A DNA stretch of 64,000 nucleotides from Desulfobacter postgatei 2ac9 (GCF_000233695.2 NZ_CM001488.1:2346013-2410012); one strand, 5' to 3'. Positions 9,100-19,469 are shown, counted from the first letter of the stretch. The notes: generated by a model from the sequence alone, not told the origin. A program made the numbers and translations.

Positions 9100-10263
9100 A
9101 TGTTCATACAACTTGAAGATTATCTCCCCCTGGAAACTTTTAAAAGAATTCAGGCCTTTTCCGAGGACAAGGAGACTCCTTTTCTCGTAATTGATACGGA
9201 TACGGTGGTCAGACATCTTGATGATCTGACAACCTATTTTCCCTATGCGAGCATCTATTATGCCGTAAAAGCAAACCCCGCGGTTGAGATTTTGACCATC
9301 ATGCGGGATAAAGGCGTTAATTTTGATATTGCATCCATCTATGAGTTGGACCGCGTTCTGTCTCTGGGCATAAGCCCTGACAGGATCAGTTACGGCAACA
9401 CCATCAAAAAAAGTCGGGATGTCCGGTATTTCTATGAAAAGGGTGTCCGGTTGTATGCTACAGATTCAGAAGCCGACATTCGCAATATCGCCAAGGCCGC
9501 TCCAGGCTCCAAAATCTATGTCCGGATATTATCCGAAGGAAGCCGTACGGCAGACTGGCCGCTATCCAGAAAATTCGGCTGCCAGCCCGACATGGCCATG
9601 GACCTGATTATTCTGGCAAAAAACCTTGGTCTGGTCCCCTATGGCATCTCTTTTCATGTGGGATCCCAGCAACGTGATATTGGTGCCTGGGACGGGGTGC
9701 TTGGCAAAGTAAAGGTGATTTTTGAAAGACTTCATGAAGAGGAGAATATTACCCTTGAGATGATAAATCTGGGTGGTGGATTCCCGGCCAATTATCTGTC
9801 AAAGGCCAATAATCTTTATGTCTATGCCCAGGAGATCACCCGATTTCTCAATGAGGGCTTTGGTGAAGATCTGCCCACCATAATCCTTGAGCCCGGCCGG
9901 TCCGTGATGGGCAATGCAGGGGTGCTGGTCAGCGAGGTCGTATTGATTTCAAGAAAATCCAGAACCGCCCTTAACCGCTGGGTTTATACGGATGTGGGAA
10001 AATTTTCCGGATTAATTGAAACCATGAACGAAGCCATTAAATACCCCATCTACTCAGGACGAAAAGGAGAGCTTGAGGAAGTTATTATTGCCGGCCCCAC
10101 CTGTGACAGCGCAGATATTTTATATGAAGACTTCAAATACAAACTCCCTTTGAATCTGTCCATCAGCGACCGGCTTTACTGGCTGTCCACGGGAGCATAT
10201 ACCAGCACCTACAGCGCAATAGAGTTTAACGGATTTCCTCCATTAAAAACATATTTCATATAA
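9100..10263 (+). CDS. Ornithine/lysine decarboxylase-like PLP enzyme (alanine racemase fold)
   Basis: The start at 9100 is preceded by GGAG seven bases upstream; a TTG-initiated extension to 9058 lacks a site. The 387-residue protein is a fold-type III PLP enzyme of the Orn/DAP/Arg decarboxylase 2 family. YYAVKANP carries the Schiff-base lysine, then FHVGSQQ, a glycine-rich phosphate loop GGGFP, EPGR, and near the end GPTCDSADI with the active-site cysteine and aspartate, and GAYTSTYSAIEFNGFPP. These C-terminal features resemble ornithine decarboxylases and lysine/ornithine decarboxylases rather than LysA. The likely reaction is ornithine to putrescine plus CO2, the entry to polyamine synthesis. 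Substrate preference is inferred. No polyamine genes adjoin; the gene ends 7 bases from the convergent Na/Pi symporter gene. Confidence 0.85.
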   Translation: MFIQLEDYLPLETFKRIQAFSEDKETPFLVIDTDTVVRHLDDLTTYFPYASIYYAVKANPAVEILTIMRDKGVNFDIASIYELDRVLSLGISPDRISYGNTIKKSRDVRYFYEKGVRLYATDSEADIRNIAKAAPGSKIYVRILSEGSRTADWPLSRKFGCQPDMAMDLIILAKNLGLVPYGISFHVGSQQRDIGAWDGVLGKVKVIFERLHEEENITLEMINLGGGFPANYLSKANNLYVYAQEITRFLNEGFGEDLPTIILEPGRSVMGNAGVLVSEVVLISRKSRTALNRWVYTDVGKFSGLIETMNEAIKYPIYSGRKGELEEVIIAGPTCDSADILYEDFKYKLPLNLSISDRLYWLSTGAYTSTYSAIEFNGFPPLKTYFI

Positions 10264-10270
10264 TATACCT

Positions 10271-11944
10271 TTAATTGGTAATCTCTTTATCAAAGGCCTG
10301 GGCCTGTTTCTGTGTCAGAAACAGGTCTTTCACGCTGAAGATGAGCATCCGGCTTGCCTGGGTGAACAACCGGTTGGACAGAAGAAGGCCCGACAGGTCC
10401 AGGTCGCCGGATGCGTCTTCGGCAGAGGCCTTGACCGTCTCCTGGATAAAAAGATTGTCGTCAGCCTCAATCTTTTTAAAGGTCGCCAGGATTGTCTGGT
10501 GGATCAGCTTTGGATCCTGCTGTGGGGTTATTGTGCAGATTTCTGTCAGAAAGTTGAGCAGCCGCTTTCTGAAACGTCCGTACTGGCGATTTAAAAAAGC
10601 GGACTCCGACACCTCGAATTCATCCAGGATGGGACGGATTTCTTCAAAGTTCTTGGCCGCATTCATGATGTTTCTGGAGGCCAGGATAATCTGGTCAAGA
10701 TCCCTTGTTCTGGATTCATCCATGGTCTGGGTTTGGATCCTGGAGTAATAGGCCACCACAGCGGAGTGAAGCCGTCCGATCTGGGTAAAAAGCTCTTTTC
10801 CCGTTAACGGTTTACGCTCGGTTTTTTCAAAGGGCAGCCTGTCGTCAAACACCAGTTGTTCATCCAGTGCAAGTGTCCGTAAGGCATACAGCTGGCACTC
10901 CTGCAACATGTGGATCACTTCGTTTTTCATGGCCACGCAAGCGGCTTCCGTCTCTTCGGCAGGGGTATTGGCCAGGTAAACACTGATATTTTTTCTGTGT
11001 TCAGGCAGAAATTTGACAAGCAGCCGGGTGAAGAAAGATACAAAGGGGACAAATAACAAAACCCCTGTGAGATTGAACAAGGAGTGGAACAGCGCCAGGC
11101 CCACCGGCCCGTTGGTGGAAACATCCACAAACAATTTGACGGCCCTGACCATCAGGGGCAGACCGGCAAAGGTGGTGATGCCCGTGATAAAGTTGAACAC
11201 CAGATGGGCGACCGCCACACGTTTTTTGGGAGGTGCGCCTCCGGCCGCGCCTAAAAGAATGGTAATGGTGGTGCCGATATTGGCCCCGATGACCATGGCC
11301 GCACCCATCTCAAAGGTCATCAGGCCGCTGTTCAGCGCGGCCAGGGTGATGGCGATGGTAGCGGCGCTGGCCTGCATCAGGGCGGTCATGACAGTCCCGA
11401 TGAAAAGGCAGCCCCAAAGCGGAAGATTGTGCAGATGTGACGGATCAAATCCCTTGGCAAAGACCTCTACACTGATTTTCATGTAGTCCAGTCCCAGGAA
11501 TAGAAAGCCAAAACCCACCAGAAGCCGCGTTAAATGGGCCGGCCGACTCCCCGGCTTAAAAAGGATCAATCCAAAAGCGGCAACGCCGATAAACGGCAGG
11601 GCAAAGACCTCAATTTTGACTTTGAACCCAAGGGTGGCCACAATCCAGGCGGTGAGGGTGGTTCCGATATTGGAACCTAAAATAACACCGATGGCATTTT
11701 CCATGCTCATAACGCCGGCCCCCACAAAGGCCAGCACCATCAACGAGACCGCAGAACTGCTCTGCAAAACAGCCGTTACCAAGGTGCCGCCGGCAATAGC
11801 TTTGAACCGGGTATTGGTATAGTTCCGGATTATCCTGCGGAATGCTTTTCCGCTTAAATCCTTTACAGATATTTCCAGAAGCTGCATACCAAACATGAAA
11901 ATACCCAGTCCTGCGAGCAGTTTCCAATAATCGAATTCTGACAT
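10271..11944 (-). CDS. Na+/phosphate symporter with PhoU-like C-terminal domain
   Basis: The 557-residue product has an N-terminal membrane half (about 1-320) with two repeats containing the QSSSA motif: VLQSSSAVSLMVLAFVGAG and LMQASAATIAITLAAL, each followed by GxxxGSNIGTT/GANIGTT, typical of the NptA/SLC34-like Na+/Pi cotransporters (COG1283). The C-terminal half (about 340-557) is alpha-helical and resembles PhoU, a common fusion in bacteria that may tie transport to phosphate control. The start ATG is complement of 11942-11944; a ribosome-binding site is weak. The gene lies behind a hairpin terminator at 12143-12180 and is probably its own unit. Confidence 0.88.
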   Translation of the reverse strand: MSEFDYWKLLAGLGIFMFGMQLLEISVKDLSGKAFRRIIRNYTNTRFKAIAGGTLVTAVLQSSSAVSLMVLAFVGAGVMSMENAIGVILGSNIGTTLTAWIVATLGFKVKIEVFALPFIGVAAFGLILFKPGSRPAHLTRLLVGFGFLFLGLDYMKISVEVFAKGFDPSHLHNLPLWGCLFIGTVMTALMQASAATIAITLAALNSGLMTFEMGAAMVIGANIGTTITILLGAAGGAPPKKRVAVAHLVFNFITGITTFAGLPLMVRAVKLFVDVSTNGPVGLALFHSLFNLTGVLLFVPFVSFFTRLLVKFLPEHRKNISVYLANTPAEETEAACVAMKNEVIHMLQECQLYALRTLALDEQLVFDDRLPFEKTERKPLTGKELFTQIGRLHSAVVAYYSRIQTQTMDESRTRDLDQIILASRNIMNAAKNFEEIRPILDEFEVSESAFLNRQYGRFRKRLLNFLTEICTITPQQDPKLIHQTILATFKKIEADDNLFIQETVKASAEDASGDLDLSGLLLSNRLFTQASRMLIFSVKDLFLTQKQAQAFDKEITN

Positions 11945-12142
11945 ATATATTTTGGGAGATTTCTTAGTTGGAACAAAATATTCTCATTACCGGTCTGTCC
12001 TAAAAGACCGGCGTCTTTTCCGAAAACAAGTGTGGCGCAAAGGGTCACGGCAAGGCCCGCAATGGTTCCTAAAAATGCGGTCAAACCCTTCCGAAGGTAG
12101 GCTGCCTTGTCCCCCTTATCCTTGGGTATACCCATAAAACGC

Positions 12143-12180
12143 AAAGGCCGCAACCCCGGATTGCGGGTGTTGCGACCTTT
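12143..12180 (-). terminator. Rho-independent terminator behind the RecA-like ATPase gene
   Basis: AAAGGCCGCAAC at 12143-12154 pairs with GTTGCGACCTTT at 12169-12180 (one mismatch), with a GC-rich loop. On the minus strand the stem is followed by TTTGCGTTTTAT, a usable U-rich tail. It closes the fusA-ATPase unit and separates it from the Na/Pi symporter gene. Confidence 0.7.
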
Positions 12181-12223
12181 AATCATTTTAATCCGTCAAG
12201 ACGGGATTATTGATACAGGCAAT

Positions 12224-12919
12224 CTATTCTTCTGCCGGCATCAGTGTAGCCGGATCCAGCAAAAGTTTCTGATCTGCCCTGTCTCCGTCTTTAAGCACAA
12301 TGGCCTGGGTTTTATTTTCCACGGTCACAAGGAATACAGCCTTGTCAAACAGCTCATCGTAATTTTCCAGCTGAACCGGATAACCGTTCTGGTTCAGGGG
12401 TTCTTCTCTGTGGCTTTGCATGGAAAACCAGATGCAGATGCCGAAATCCCGATTAAGCTGCTTTAAATCAGCAAGCACCTCTGAAAGGTCAGTATCAAAA
12501 TTAAGACCGTCAATGACCATCAGGGTGGGCAGGGGGAGATCAGCCCCCTTAAAACTGTTGAGGTAATCTCTGATTTTGTTTACATTAAATGTGGAATCGT
12601 TGTACGCAATTCCTGTTTTATGATGTCGTATCTCATCCCACAAACGTTCGGCAACCTGGGCGTCAACATAGCCGATGCTGTCAATAAGGCTGGCGTACCC
12701 TTCATTATATCTGATGTTGATTTTCTCCATGGTGTCAGACAGGCTGATATGAAGCACTTTTTCATCGCTTAGCAGACGTGTCAGGGCAATTTGAACCAGA
12801 AATCCGGTTTTGCCTACACCGGCCCGGGAAAGTACGGCACCAAACTGACCACCTGTAATGTTTTTGGTGCCAATGGCTTTTTCTGCCGGACTTTTTAAAA
12901 TGAGGTCATTTTTAAGCAT
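12224..12919 (-). CDS. RecA/KaiC-like P-loop ATPase, unknown function
   Basis: A 231-residue soluble protein. It has a Walker A loop SRAGVGKTGFLVQIA at about residues 31-45 and a Walker B strand LPTLMVIDGLNFD near 133-145, spaced as in RecA/KaiC/DnaB-type ATPases; a Q after strand 5 (FSMQSH) fits the sensor position of that fold. No DNA-binding domain or second ATPase domain is present, and the protein is shorter than KaiC or RadA. An AGAGAGGAT site precedes the ATG. It follows the EF-G gene by 26 bases on the same strand, with a terminator after it, so both are likely co-transcribed. I do not recognise a named family; a role near translation is only suggested by position. Confidence 0.7.
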   Translation of the reverse strand: MLKNDLILKSPAEKAIGTKNITGGQFGAVLSRAGVGKTGFLVQIALTRLLSDEKVLHISLSDTMEKINIRYNEGYASLIDSIGYVDAQVAERLWDEIRHHKTGIAYNDSTFNVNKIRDYLNSFKGADLPLPTLMVIDGLNFDTDLSEVLADLKQLNRDFGICIWFSMQSHREEPLNQNGYPVQLENYDELFDKAVFLVTVENKTQAIVLKDGDRADQKLLLDPATLMPAEE

Positions 12920-12945
12920 ATATCCTCTCTTATATCAAAAAGGTC

Positions 12946-15033
12946 TTATTTGTTTTTAGCTGCTTTTTCTTCGGCTTTTTTCTTGGCAATTTCCTCTGCC
13001 ACGGACTGGGGAGCCTGTTTATATAAAGAAAATTCCATTGTGAACTGAGCCTTGCCCTGGGTGGCGGATCTTAGAATCGTAGAAAAGCCGAACATGTCGG
13101 ACAGCGGAACCTGGGATTCGATGACTGACATGGTCCCTTCCTCCTGGGAACCCTGGATAATGCCGCGCCGCTGATTAATCAGCCCCATGCAGGCACCCTG
13201 GAACTCATTGGGGGTCTCAATAACCACCTTCATAATAGGTTCCATGATAACAGGTTTTGCTTTTTTGTAAGCTTCAAGAAAACCGCCGCGGGCTGCTGCC
13301 TGAAATGCCATTTCAGATGAGTCCACGGCATGGTAGGCACCGTCTTCGAGGGTGATCTTGATGCCGGTTACCGGAAATTCAAGGCTCGGGCCCTTTGCAA
13401 GGCAGGCCTGAAAGCCTTTTTCACAGGCCGGGATATACTGGGTGGGAATGCGGCCTCCGGTGACCTTGTTTACAAATTCAAATTCTTCTTCAGAGGGTTC
13501 AATAAAACCTGACACACGGCCGAACTGACCCGCACCACCGGTCTGTTTTTTGTGGGTGTAGTTAAACGGGGCTCTCTGGGTAATGGTTTCCCTGTAAGCC
13601 ACCCTGGGCTGGCCTGTGGCTACCTCGGCCTTGTATTCTCGCTTCATACGCTCCACGTATACTTCCAAGTGAAGCTCACCCATGCCCTGGATAATGGTGT
13701 CTCCGGTTTCATGATCCACATAGGTCTTGAATGTGGGGTCTTCCTTGGTAAACCGGTTCAGGGCCTTGGACATATTGATCTGGGCTTTATTGTCCTTGGG
13801 GGTAATGGACAGGGAGATAACCGGTTCCATAACGTGCATGGCCAGCATGGAATAGTTGATATTCGGTGAAACAAAGGTGTCGCCCGATGCGCAGTCAATG
13901 CCGAACATAGCACCAATATGACCGGCCGGAACAGCTTCCACATCTTCCATCTGATTGGAGTGCATCCGGATGAGACGGCCGATTTTAACCTTTTTATGGT
14001 CCCTGGCGTTGATCAGGGTGTCGCCTTTACTTACACAACCCTGATAAACACGGATGTAGGTCAGCTGACCATACTGGCCGTCTTCCAGTTTAAAGGCCAG
14101 TGCCACTGTGGGTTTGTCAAAATCACTCTCTAAAATTACTGTCTCTTCGTTGTTGTCCAGATCCATGGCCTCATTTTTGATGTCCAGAGGGCAGGGCAGG
14201 TAATTGATAACAGCGTTCAAAAGGGGTTGGACGGCTTTGTTTTTGTATGCTGAACCCAGGAACACCGGGGTCATCTCCCGTCTGATGGTGCCGGTCCTGA
14301 CCGCACCCATAATCAGCTCTTCGGTAATTTCAGCTTCCTCAAGAATAGCGTCCGTCAGTTCTTCGGAGAACAGGGATACGGCATCAATCATCTCTTCCCT
14401 GGCAGCTTCGGCATCATCTTTGAGCTCGGCAGGGATGTCGGCTTCAACCATTTGTTCCCCGTTGTCGCCTTCAAAATAATAGGCTTTCATTTTCACAAGG
14501 TCGATTACACCCTGATGCTTGTCTTCAAGGCCTATGGGAAGTTGCAGCATCACGGAATTATGACCGAGTTTATCTCTTAATTGTTTACAAACTTTTAGCG
14601 GATTGGCGCCTGAACGGTCACATTTATTGACAAACGCAATGCATGGGACTTCGTAGCGTTTCATTTGCTGGTCAACGGTAATGGACTGGGACTGTACCCC
14701 GGATACCGAGCAAAGAACAAGAACAACGCCGTCCAGAACCCGCAATGACCGTTCAACCTCCACGGTAAAATCCACATGGCCCGGCGTGTCAATAATATTG
14801 ATGGCGTGGTTGTTCCATTCGCAATGGGTGGCGGCAGAAGCAATGGTAATGCCTCTTTCCTTTTCCAGTTCCATGGAATCCATCACCGCACCCGTGCCGT
14901 CCTTGCCCCTGACTTCGTTGATTTTATGGATTCTGTTGGTATAAAAAAGAATCCGTTCAGTAAGCGTGGTTTTACCGGAATCGATATGGGCACTGATTCC
15001 AATATTTCTTACCCGTTCAAGATCTCTGATCAT
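12946..15033 (-). CDS. fusA: Elongation factor G, spd/mitochondrial EFG1-like type
   Basis: The 695-residue protein carries the five GTPase motifs: [17 protein letters not shown] (G1), [14 protein letters not shown] (switch I), DTPGHVDF (G3), NKCDRSGA (G4, with Cys where NKMD is usual) and GSAYKN (G5), followed by domains II-V including [18 protein letters not shown]. The stretch [20 protein letters not shown] is typical of the subfamily shared by spirochaetes, planctomycetes, some delta-proteobacteria and mitochondria, which often coexists with a second EF-G. It catalyses ribosomal translocation. AAGGAC lies before the ATG. It is not in an str operon (no rpsL, rpsG or tuf here), consistent with an extra EF-G copy. 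The downstream neighbour is a RecA-like ATPase. Confidence 0.93.
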   Translation of the reverse strand: MIRDLERVRNIGISAHIDSGKTTLTERILFYTNRIHKINEVRGKDGTGAVMDSMELEKERGITIASAATHCEWNNHAINIIDTPGHVDFTVEVERSLRVLDGVVLVLCSVSGVQSQSITVDQQMKRYEVPCIAFVNKCDRSGANPLKVCKQLRDKLGHNSVMLQLPIGLEDKHQGVIDLVKMKAYYFEGDNGEQMVEADIPAELKDDAEAAREEMIDAVSLFSEELTDAILEEAEITEELIMGAVRTGTIRREMTPVFLGSAYKNKAVQPLLNAVINYLPCPLDIKNEAMDLDNNEETVILESDFDKPTVALAFKLEDGQYGQLTYIRVYQGCVSKGDTLINARDHKKVKIGRLIRMHSNQMEDVEAVPAGHIGAMFGIDCASGDTFVSPNINYSMLAMHVMEPVISLSITPKDNKAQINMSKALNRFTKEDPTFKTYVDHETGDTIIQGMGELHLEVYVERMKREYKAEVATGQPRVAYRETITQRAPFNYTHKKQTGGAGQFGRVSGFIEPSEEEFEFVNKVTGGRIPTQYIPACEKGFQACLAKGPSLEFPVTGIKITLEDGAYHAVDSSEMAFQAAARGGFLEAYKKAKPVIMEPIMKVVIETPNEFQGACMGLINQRRGIIQGSQEEGTMSVIESQVPLSDMFGFSTILRSATQGKAQFTMEFSLYKQAPQSVAEEIAKKKAEEKAAKNK

Positions 15034-15343
15034 TTTGTTTTGTCCTTAAAAATAAAAAAATCCTTTGAAACAAATGCTAAGCGCGACCATTGCCAAAAGC
15101 CCAGCCGTTATGTTTCATACTATAGTTTTATTATGATCTTATTAAATTATTCCAGAAATAAAATATCAATAAAATAGAAAACAGTAAGATACACTATTCT
15201 TTAAAAAAAATCAAATATAATTATGTTTTTTATTGTTGAATTTAAGGAAGGCAGATTATAAGATTGGTCGATTTTTTTTGTTTCATAAAAAAAATAGTGC
15301 AAACCAGAGTTCATTTAAAAAAAATAATAGGTTACATATATAA
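15034..15343. other. AT-rich divergent intergenic region fusA / rsmG
   Basis: About 310 bases between two divergently transcribed genes. It is very AT-rich with many A and T runs, which suits a pair of back-to-back promoters. I see no convincing coding frame, RNA gene or strong hairpin in it. Confidence 0.5.
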
Positions 15344-15985
15344 ATGAAGGAATTTTGTCGTTGCCTTGAAAAGGGTGCTGATTTTCTTGGGTTGAATTTG
15401 TCGCCGAACCAGACGGCTTTGCTGGCTGCCCATGCCCGGGAGTTGCAGCTCTGGAATGCCAAAATTAATCTGACCGCCATAACGGATATCCGCCTTGTGG
15501 CATATAAACATTTTGTGGATGCGCTGGCTGCGGCCATGTTTGTGGAACGGCCGTCACGGATAATGGATATTGGTTCCGGTGCAGGATTCCCTGCTGTTCC
15601 CATGAAAGTAATCTGTCCGGACCTTGATGTCACCATGGTGGATGCGGTCAGAAAAAAGGTCAGCTTTTTAAACCACGTGGTACGCACCTTAAAGCTTGAG
15701 AACATCCGCGCGCTGCATGCAAGGGTCGAAGACCTTGCCAAGGATCCCGGTCATTTTCAGATGTATGATGCAGTGACGGCCAGGGGCTTTGCGGATCTTG
15801 GTAAACTGGCAAGGCTTGCCTCTCCCATGCTGGTGCCCGGCGGCAGGATTTATGCCCTGAAAGGGGCGCATGCCCCAGAAGAAATCACATCTGAACTTGA
15901 AAGGCAGTTTCATATTACACATAAGCCTTATAGCCTGCCTTTTGTAGATGCCTCAAGAGCTGTTATTATCCTTGAATTTCGCTAA
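15344..15985 (+). CDS. rsmG: 16S rRNA (guanine527-N7)-methyltransferase
   Basis: A 213-residue Rossmann-fold methyltransferase. The SAM loop is IMDIGSGAGFPAVPMKV (about residues 66-82), followed by the acidic strand-2 end DVTMVDAVRKKVSFL and the downstream VTARGFADLGKL, all characteristic of RsmG (GidB). It methylates G527 of 16S rRNA in the 530 loop. The N-terminal helix bundle with LWNAKINLTAI is also typical. In many bacteria rsmG sits beside mnmG or parA near oriC; here it stands alone, divergent from fusA and 185 bases before ileS, so it is out of the classical setting. Confidence 0.93.
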   Translation: MKEFCRCLEKGADFLGLNLSPNQTALLAAHARELQLWNAKINLTAITDIRLVAYKHFVDALAAAMFVERPSRIMDIGSGAGFPAVPMKVICPDLDVTMVDAVRKKVSFLNHVVRTLKLENIRALHARVEDLAKDPGHFQMYDAVTARGFADLGKLARLASPMLVPGGRIYALKGAHAPEEITSELERQFHITHKPYSLPFVDASRAVIILEFR

Positions 15986-16170
15986 ATTCTTGACTTTTGC
16001 CTTTGCTGCCATTACAAAGAAAAGTTCGATAACAACAGTCATGGGCTGGGCTGGTCTATCAACACCCGGACTCAACCCATAATGAAACATGAAAGTAATT
16101 CAATAAGTTATTTTGACTTTCATATACAGACTTGAAACCGCATTCGAAAGGCAAAAGGAATCTAGGAATA

Positions 16171-18966
16171 ATGGATTATAAAAAAACACTGAACCTGCCT
16201 TCTACCCAATTTGCAATGAAGGCCAACCTGCCCCAGCGGGAACCTGAGATGATCAAAGCCTGGGAGCAGAAAAACATTTATAAAAAACTGCGGGAACAAT
16301 CCAAGGACAAGCCCCTTTTTATTCTCCATGACGGTCCTCCCTATGCCAACGGCCATCTTCACATGGGCCATGCCATCAATAAAATATTAAAGGATATCAT
16401 CATCCGATCCCGGCAGATGTGCGGTTTTAACGCGCCTTACGTCCCGGGTTGGGACTGCCACGGTCTGCCCATTGAACACAATGTGGACAAAAAGCTGGGC
16501 AGCAGGAAAAAGGAGATGACCCCGGTGGAGGTGCGCCGGGAGTGCCGGGAGTATGCTGCGTCATTTGTGGATATCCAGAGAGAAGAGTTTAAACGCTTCG
16601 GGGTTTCAGGGGATTGGGATGCGCCTTACCTGACCATGGACTACCCCTATGAGGCATGTATTGCAAAAGAGTGTGGAGAATTTGGCCTGTCAGGGGATAT
16701 GTTCCTGGGTAAAAAACCCATTTATTGGTGCTGCAACTGCGAGACGGCCCTGGCGGAAGCTGAGATTGAGTACCACGATCACACCTCCCCATCCATTTAT
16801 GTTAAATTCCCTGTAGAGGACAATGCCAAAGATCTTTTTGATGCAGACGGGGAAACCGTTTCTGTTGTCATCTGGACCACCACCCCGTGGACGCTGCCGG
16901 CCAACCTGGGTGTGTGCCTGCATCCGGATTTTGTTTATGCGGCGGTTAAAACACAAAATCAGGGCGTCCTGATCATAGCCAAAGAACTTGTGGAAACTGT
17001 AATGGGTGAGTTTGGGATATCAGATTATGCCATTATTGCCGATTTGTCTGCAAAGGATCTTGAAAACCGCAACTGCAAACACCCCTTTTATGACAGGGAT
17101 TCGTTAATTATTCTGGGGGATCACGTCACCCTTGAGGCTGGAACCGGCTGTGTTCATACGGCCCCGGGCCACGGTGCCGACGACCATATTGCAGGCAATC
17201 GCTATGGTCTGGAGTGCTATTCACCTGTGGAGGATAACGGCACATTTTCCCAAGGGGTTGAGCTGTTTGAGGGCCAGTTTATTTTTAAGGCCAATGCCGA
17301 AATCAATAAAACCCTGGAAGAAAAAGGGGCGCTGCTTAAGCAGGAAAACATGTCCCATTCCTATCCACACTGCTGGCGCTGTAAAAAGCCTGTCATTTAC
17401 CGCGCCACCCCCCAGTGGTTTATCTCCATGGACAACCTGGGACTGCGGCAAAAAGCCCTTGATGAAATTAACAATGTTCATTGGATTCCGTCATGGGGCA
17501 GGGAGCGTATCTATGCCATGATTGAGCATCGGCCGGACTGGTGTCTGTCCCGCCAGCGTTCCTGGGGGGTTCCCATTCCCGTATTTCACTGCACCAAGTG
17601 TCAAAAGGTATATGTGACCCGGGAGTCCGTGGACCGTATCCATGAACTTTTTACTCAATTTTCTTCGGACATCTGGTTTGAAAAAGATGCGCAATATCTG
17701 ATGCCTGATGGTGCGGTATGCGAAGAGTGCGGTTCAACAACGTTTACCAAAGATCAGAACATCCTTGATGTGTGGTTTGATTCAGGTGTCAGCCATGCCG
17801 CCGTGTTAGAGGAAAGAGAGGGGCTGCAACGTCCGGCAGATATGTATCTTGAAGGTTCTGACCAGCATCGCGGCTGGTTTCACTCTTCACTTCTGACCGC
17901 TGTGGGCAGAACCGGCCATGCCCCTTACAAGGCCGTGCTTACCCACGGGTTTGTGGTCGATGAAAAGGGTCATAAGATGTCTAAATCCGTGGGCAATGTT
18001 GTGGCCCCGGACAAGGTGATCAACCAATACGGTGCCGACGTGTTACGGCTTTGGGCGGCTTCGGCGGATTACCGGGGAGATGTCAGTATTTCCGATAATA
18101 TCATCAAGCAGCTTTCGGATGCCTACAGAAGGATCAGAAACACCTGCCGGTTTCTTTTAGGTAACTTCACCGGATTTGAACCGTCCCAGGTCCGGCCCAT
18201 TGAAAATATGGCCGAGCTGGACCGGTTCATTCTCCACCGCCTGCATTATGTGGTAAAACGGTGCCGGGCAGCCTATGATGCCTATGAATTTCATGTGATC
18301 TATCACACCCTGCATAATTTTTGTGTGGTGGATCTTTCATCTTTCTATCTGGATATTATCAAGGATCGTGTTTACACAAGTCCCGAAAATTCAGATACAC
18401 GTAAAGATGCCCAGACCGTTATGTTTATGATACTGGACGCCCTGGTAAAAATCATGGCACCGATTCTGCCCTTTACGGCCGAAGAGATTTACACCCACAT
18501 GCCCCTGGGAGAGATCAAAAAAGAGAGTGTTCACATGGAAGATATGGTCAGCCTTGATAATGCTCTTGAAGACAGGGAACTTGCAGCCAAGTGGGAAAAT
18601 ATCCGGGCATTGCGGGCTGAGGTAACCAAGGCCCTGGAAGAGGCAAGAACAGCCAAACTCATCGGCCATCCCCTGGATGCCGCCGTTGAAATTAAACTGC
18701 CCCCGGGGGACATTGCAGACAAGGTGGCATCCCTGGATGTTGATCTCAATGACATTTTTATCGTGTCCAACGCCCGGGTGGTGGAGACCCTTGACGGGGA
18801 TGTCTACCAGGGCAAGGAGATCGAAGGCCTGGCCATAAAGGTGGCAAAGGCCTCCGGTGAAAAATGTGAACGGTGCTGGCGGTTTGATGAAAATCTGGGA
18901 ACGGATCCGGATCATCCCACGGCCTGTCCCCGCTGCACCCAGGCCCTTAAAACCATTCTGGGATGA
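16171..18966 (+). CDS. ileS: Isoleucyl-tRNA synthetase
   Basis: The start at 16171 fits an AGGAA site and gives MDYKKTLNLPSTQF, the usual N-terminus; an ATG at 16132 would add 13 atypical residues. The 931-residue class I synthetase shows the HIGH signature PYANGHLHMGHA, the editing domain with TTTPWTLPANLGVCL and GTGCVHTAPGHG, the KMSKS loop (GHKMSKSVGNVV), and a C-terminal zinc finger CERCWRFDEN with a second CPRC pair. It charges tRNA-Ile and hydrolyses Val-tRNA-Ile. Length is that of bacterial type IleS. The stop overlaps the lspA start by four bases, so ileS-lspA are coupled, as in many proteobacteria. Confidence 0.97.
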   Translation: MDYKKTLNLPSTQFAMKANLPQREPEMIKAWEQKNIYKKLREQSKDKPLFILHDGPPYANGHLHMGHAINKILKDIIIRSRQMCGFNAPYVPGWDCHGLPIEHNVDKKLGSRKKEMTPVEVRRECREYAASFVDIQREEFKRFGVSGDWDAPYLTMDYPYEACIAKECGEFGLSGDMFLGKKPIYWCCNCETALAEAEIEYHDHTSPSIYVKFPVEDNAKDLFDADGETVSVVIWTTTPWTLPANLGVCLHPDFVYAAVKTQNQGVLIIAKELVETVMGEFGISDYAIIADLSAKDLENRNCKHPFYDRDSLIILGDHVTLEAGTGCVHTAPGHGADDHIAGNRYGLECYSPVEDNGTFSQGVELFEGQFIFKANAEINKTLEEKGALLKQENMSHSYPHCWRCKKPVIYRATPQWFISMDNLGLRQKALDEINNVHWIPSWGRERIYAMIEHRPDWCLSRQRSWGVPIPVFHCTKCQKVYVTRESVDRIHELFTQFSSDIWFEKDAQYLMPDGAVCEECGSTTFTKDQNILDVWFDSGVSHAAVLEEREGLQRPADMYLEGSDQHRGWFHSSLLTAVGRTGHAPYKAVLTHGFVVDEKGHKMSKSVGNVVAPDKVINQYGADVLRLWAASADYRGDVSISDNIIKQLSDAYRRIRNTCRFLLGNFTGFEPSQVRPIENMAELDRFILHRLHYVVKRCRAAYDAYEFHVIYHTLHNFCVVDLSSFYLDIIKDRVYTSPENSDTRKDAQTVMFMILDALVKIMAPILPFTAEEIYTHMPLGEIKKESVHMEDMVSLDNALEDRELAAKWENIRALRAEVTKALEEARTAKLIGHPLDAAVEIKLPPGDIADKVASLDVDLNDIFIVSNARVVETLDGDVYQGKEIEGLAIKVAKASGEKCERCWRFDENLGTDPDHPTACPRCTQALKTILG

Positions 18967-19460
18967 TGGCCGGTTTTTCAGCACCCATGCGGCGGCTTGC
19001 CCTGGTGAGTATCTGTGTTATTTTGCTGGACCAGATCACCAAATGGCTTATTGTAAGACATTTGCCGCTGTACGCCAATATTACGGTGATTGACAATTTT
19101 TTTAACATCACCCATATACTTAATCCTGGGGGCGCTTTCGGTTTTTTTGCCGAACAGTCCCCCGGGATCAGAAAATTCATTTTTTTATTTTTATCCTCCG
19201 GGGTTGCCCTGTTTGTACTCTGGCTTTACCGAAAAACAGCCCAATCCCACACTTTTTTATCCTATGGCCTGGCCCTGATCTTCGGGGGGGCTATAGGGAA
19301 TCTGATTGACCGGTTCCGGTTTGGCAAAGTTGTTGATTTCCTGGATTTTTATGCCGGCTCCCTTCACTGGCCGGCCTTCAATATTGCAGATTCAGCGATT
19401 ACCATTGGAATGGGCATATTAATTTACCACCTAGTATTCAACAAATTGCCTGAAATATAA
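18963..19460 (+). CDS. lspA: Lipoprotein signal peptidase (signal peptidase II)
   Basis: A 165-residue inner-membrane aspartic protease with four helices. Conserved segments are LDQITKWLI, ILNPGGAFGF, GGAIGNLIDRFRFG with the first catalytic Asp, and FNIADSAITIG with the second. It removes signal peptides from prolipoproteins after Lgt has acted. The ATG overlaps the ileS stop. lgt follows after nine bases, so the two enzymes of the same lipoprotein-maturation route are produced together. Confidence 0.96.
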   Translation: MMAGFSAPMRRLALVSICVILLDQITKWLIVRHLPLYANITVIDNFFNITHILNPGGAFGFFAEQSPGIRKFIFLFLSSGVALFVLWLYRKTAQSHTFLSYGLALIFGGAIGNLIDRFRFGKVVDFLDFYAGSLHWPAFNIADSAITIGMGILIYHLVFNKLPEI

Positions 19461-19469
19461 GAGGTACCC

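Noticed and set aside
11863..12186. A 107-residue minus-strand frame upstream of and overlapping the Na/Pi symporter
   Set aside because: It begins inside the terminator hairpin, overlaps the symporter start by 82 bases and its second half is an out-of-frame copy of symporter coding sequence; no ribosome-binding site or family match.
18391..18984. A 197-residue frame antisense to the end of ileS
   Set aside because: Shadow of ileS, which is intact with its zinc finger on the plus strand.
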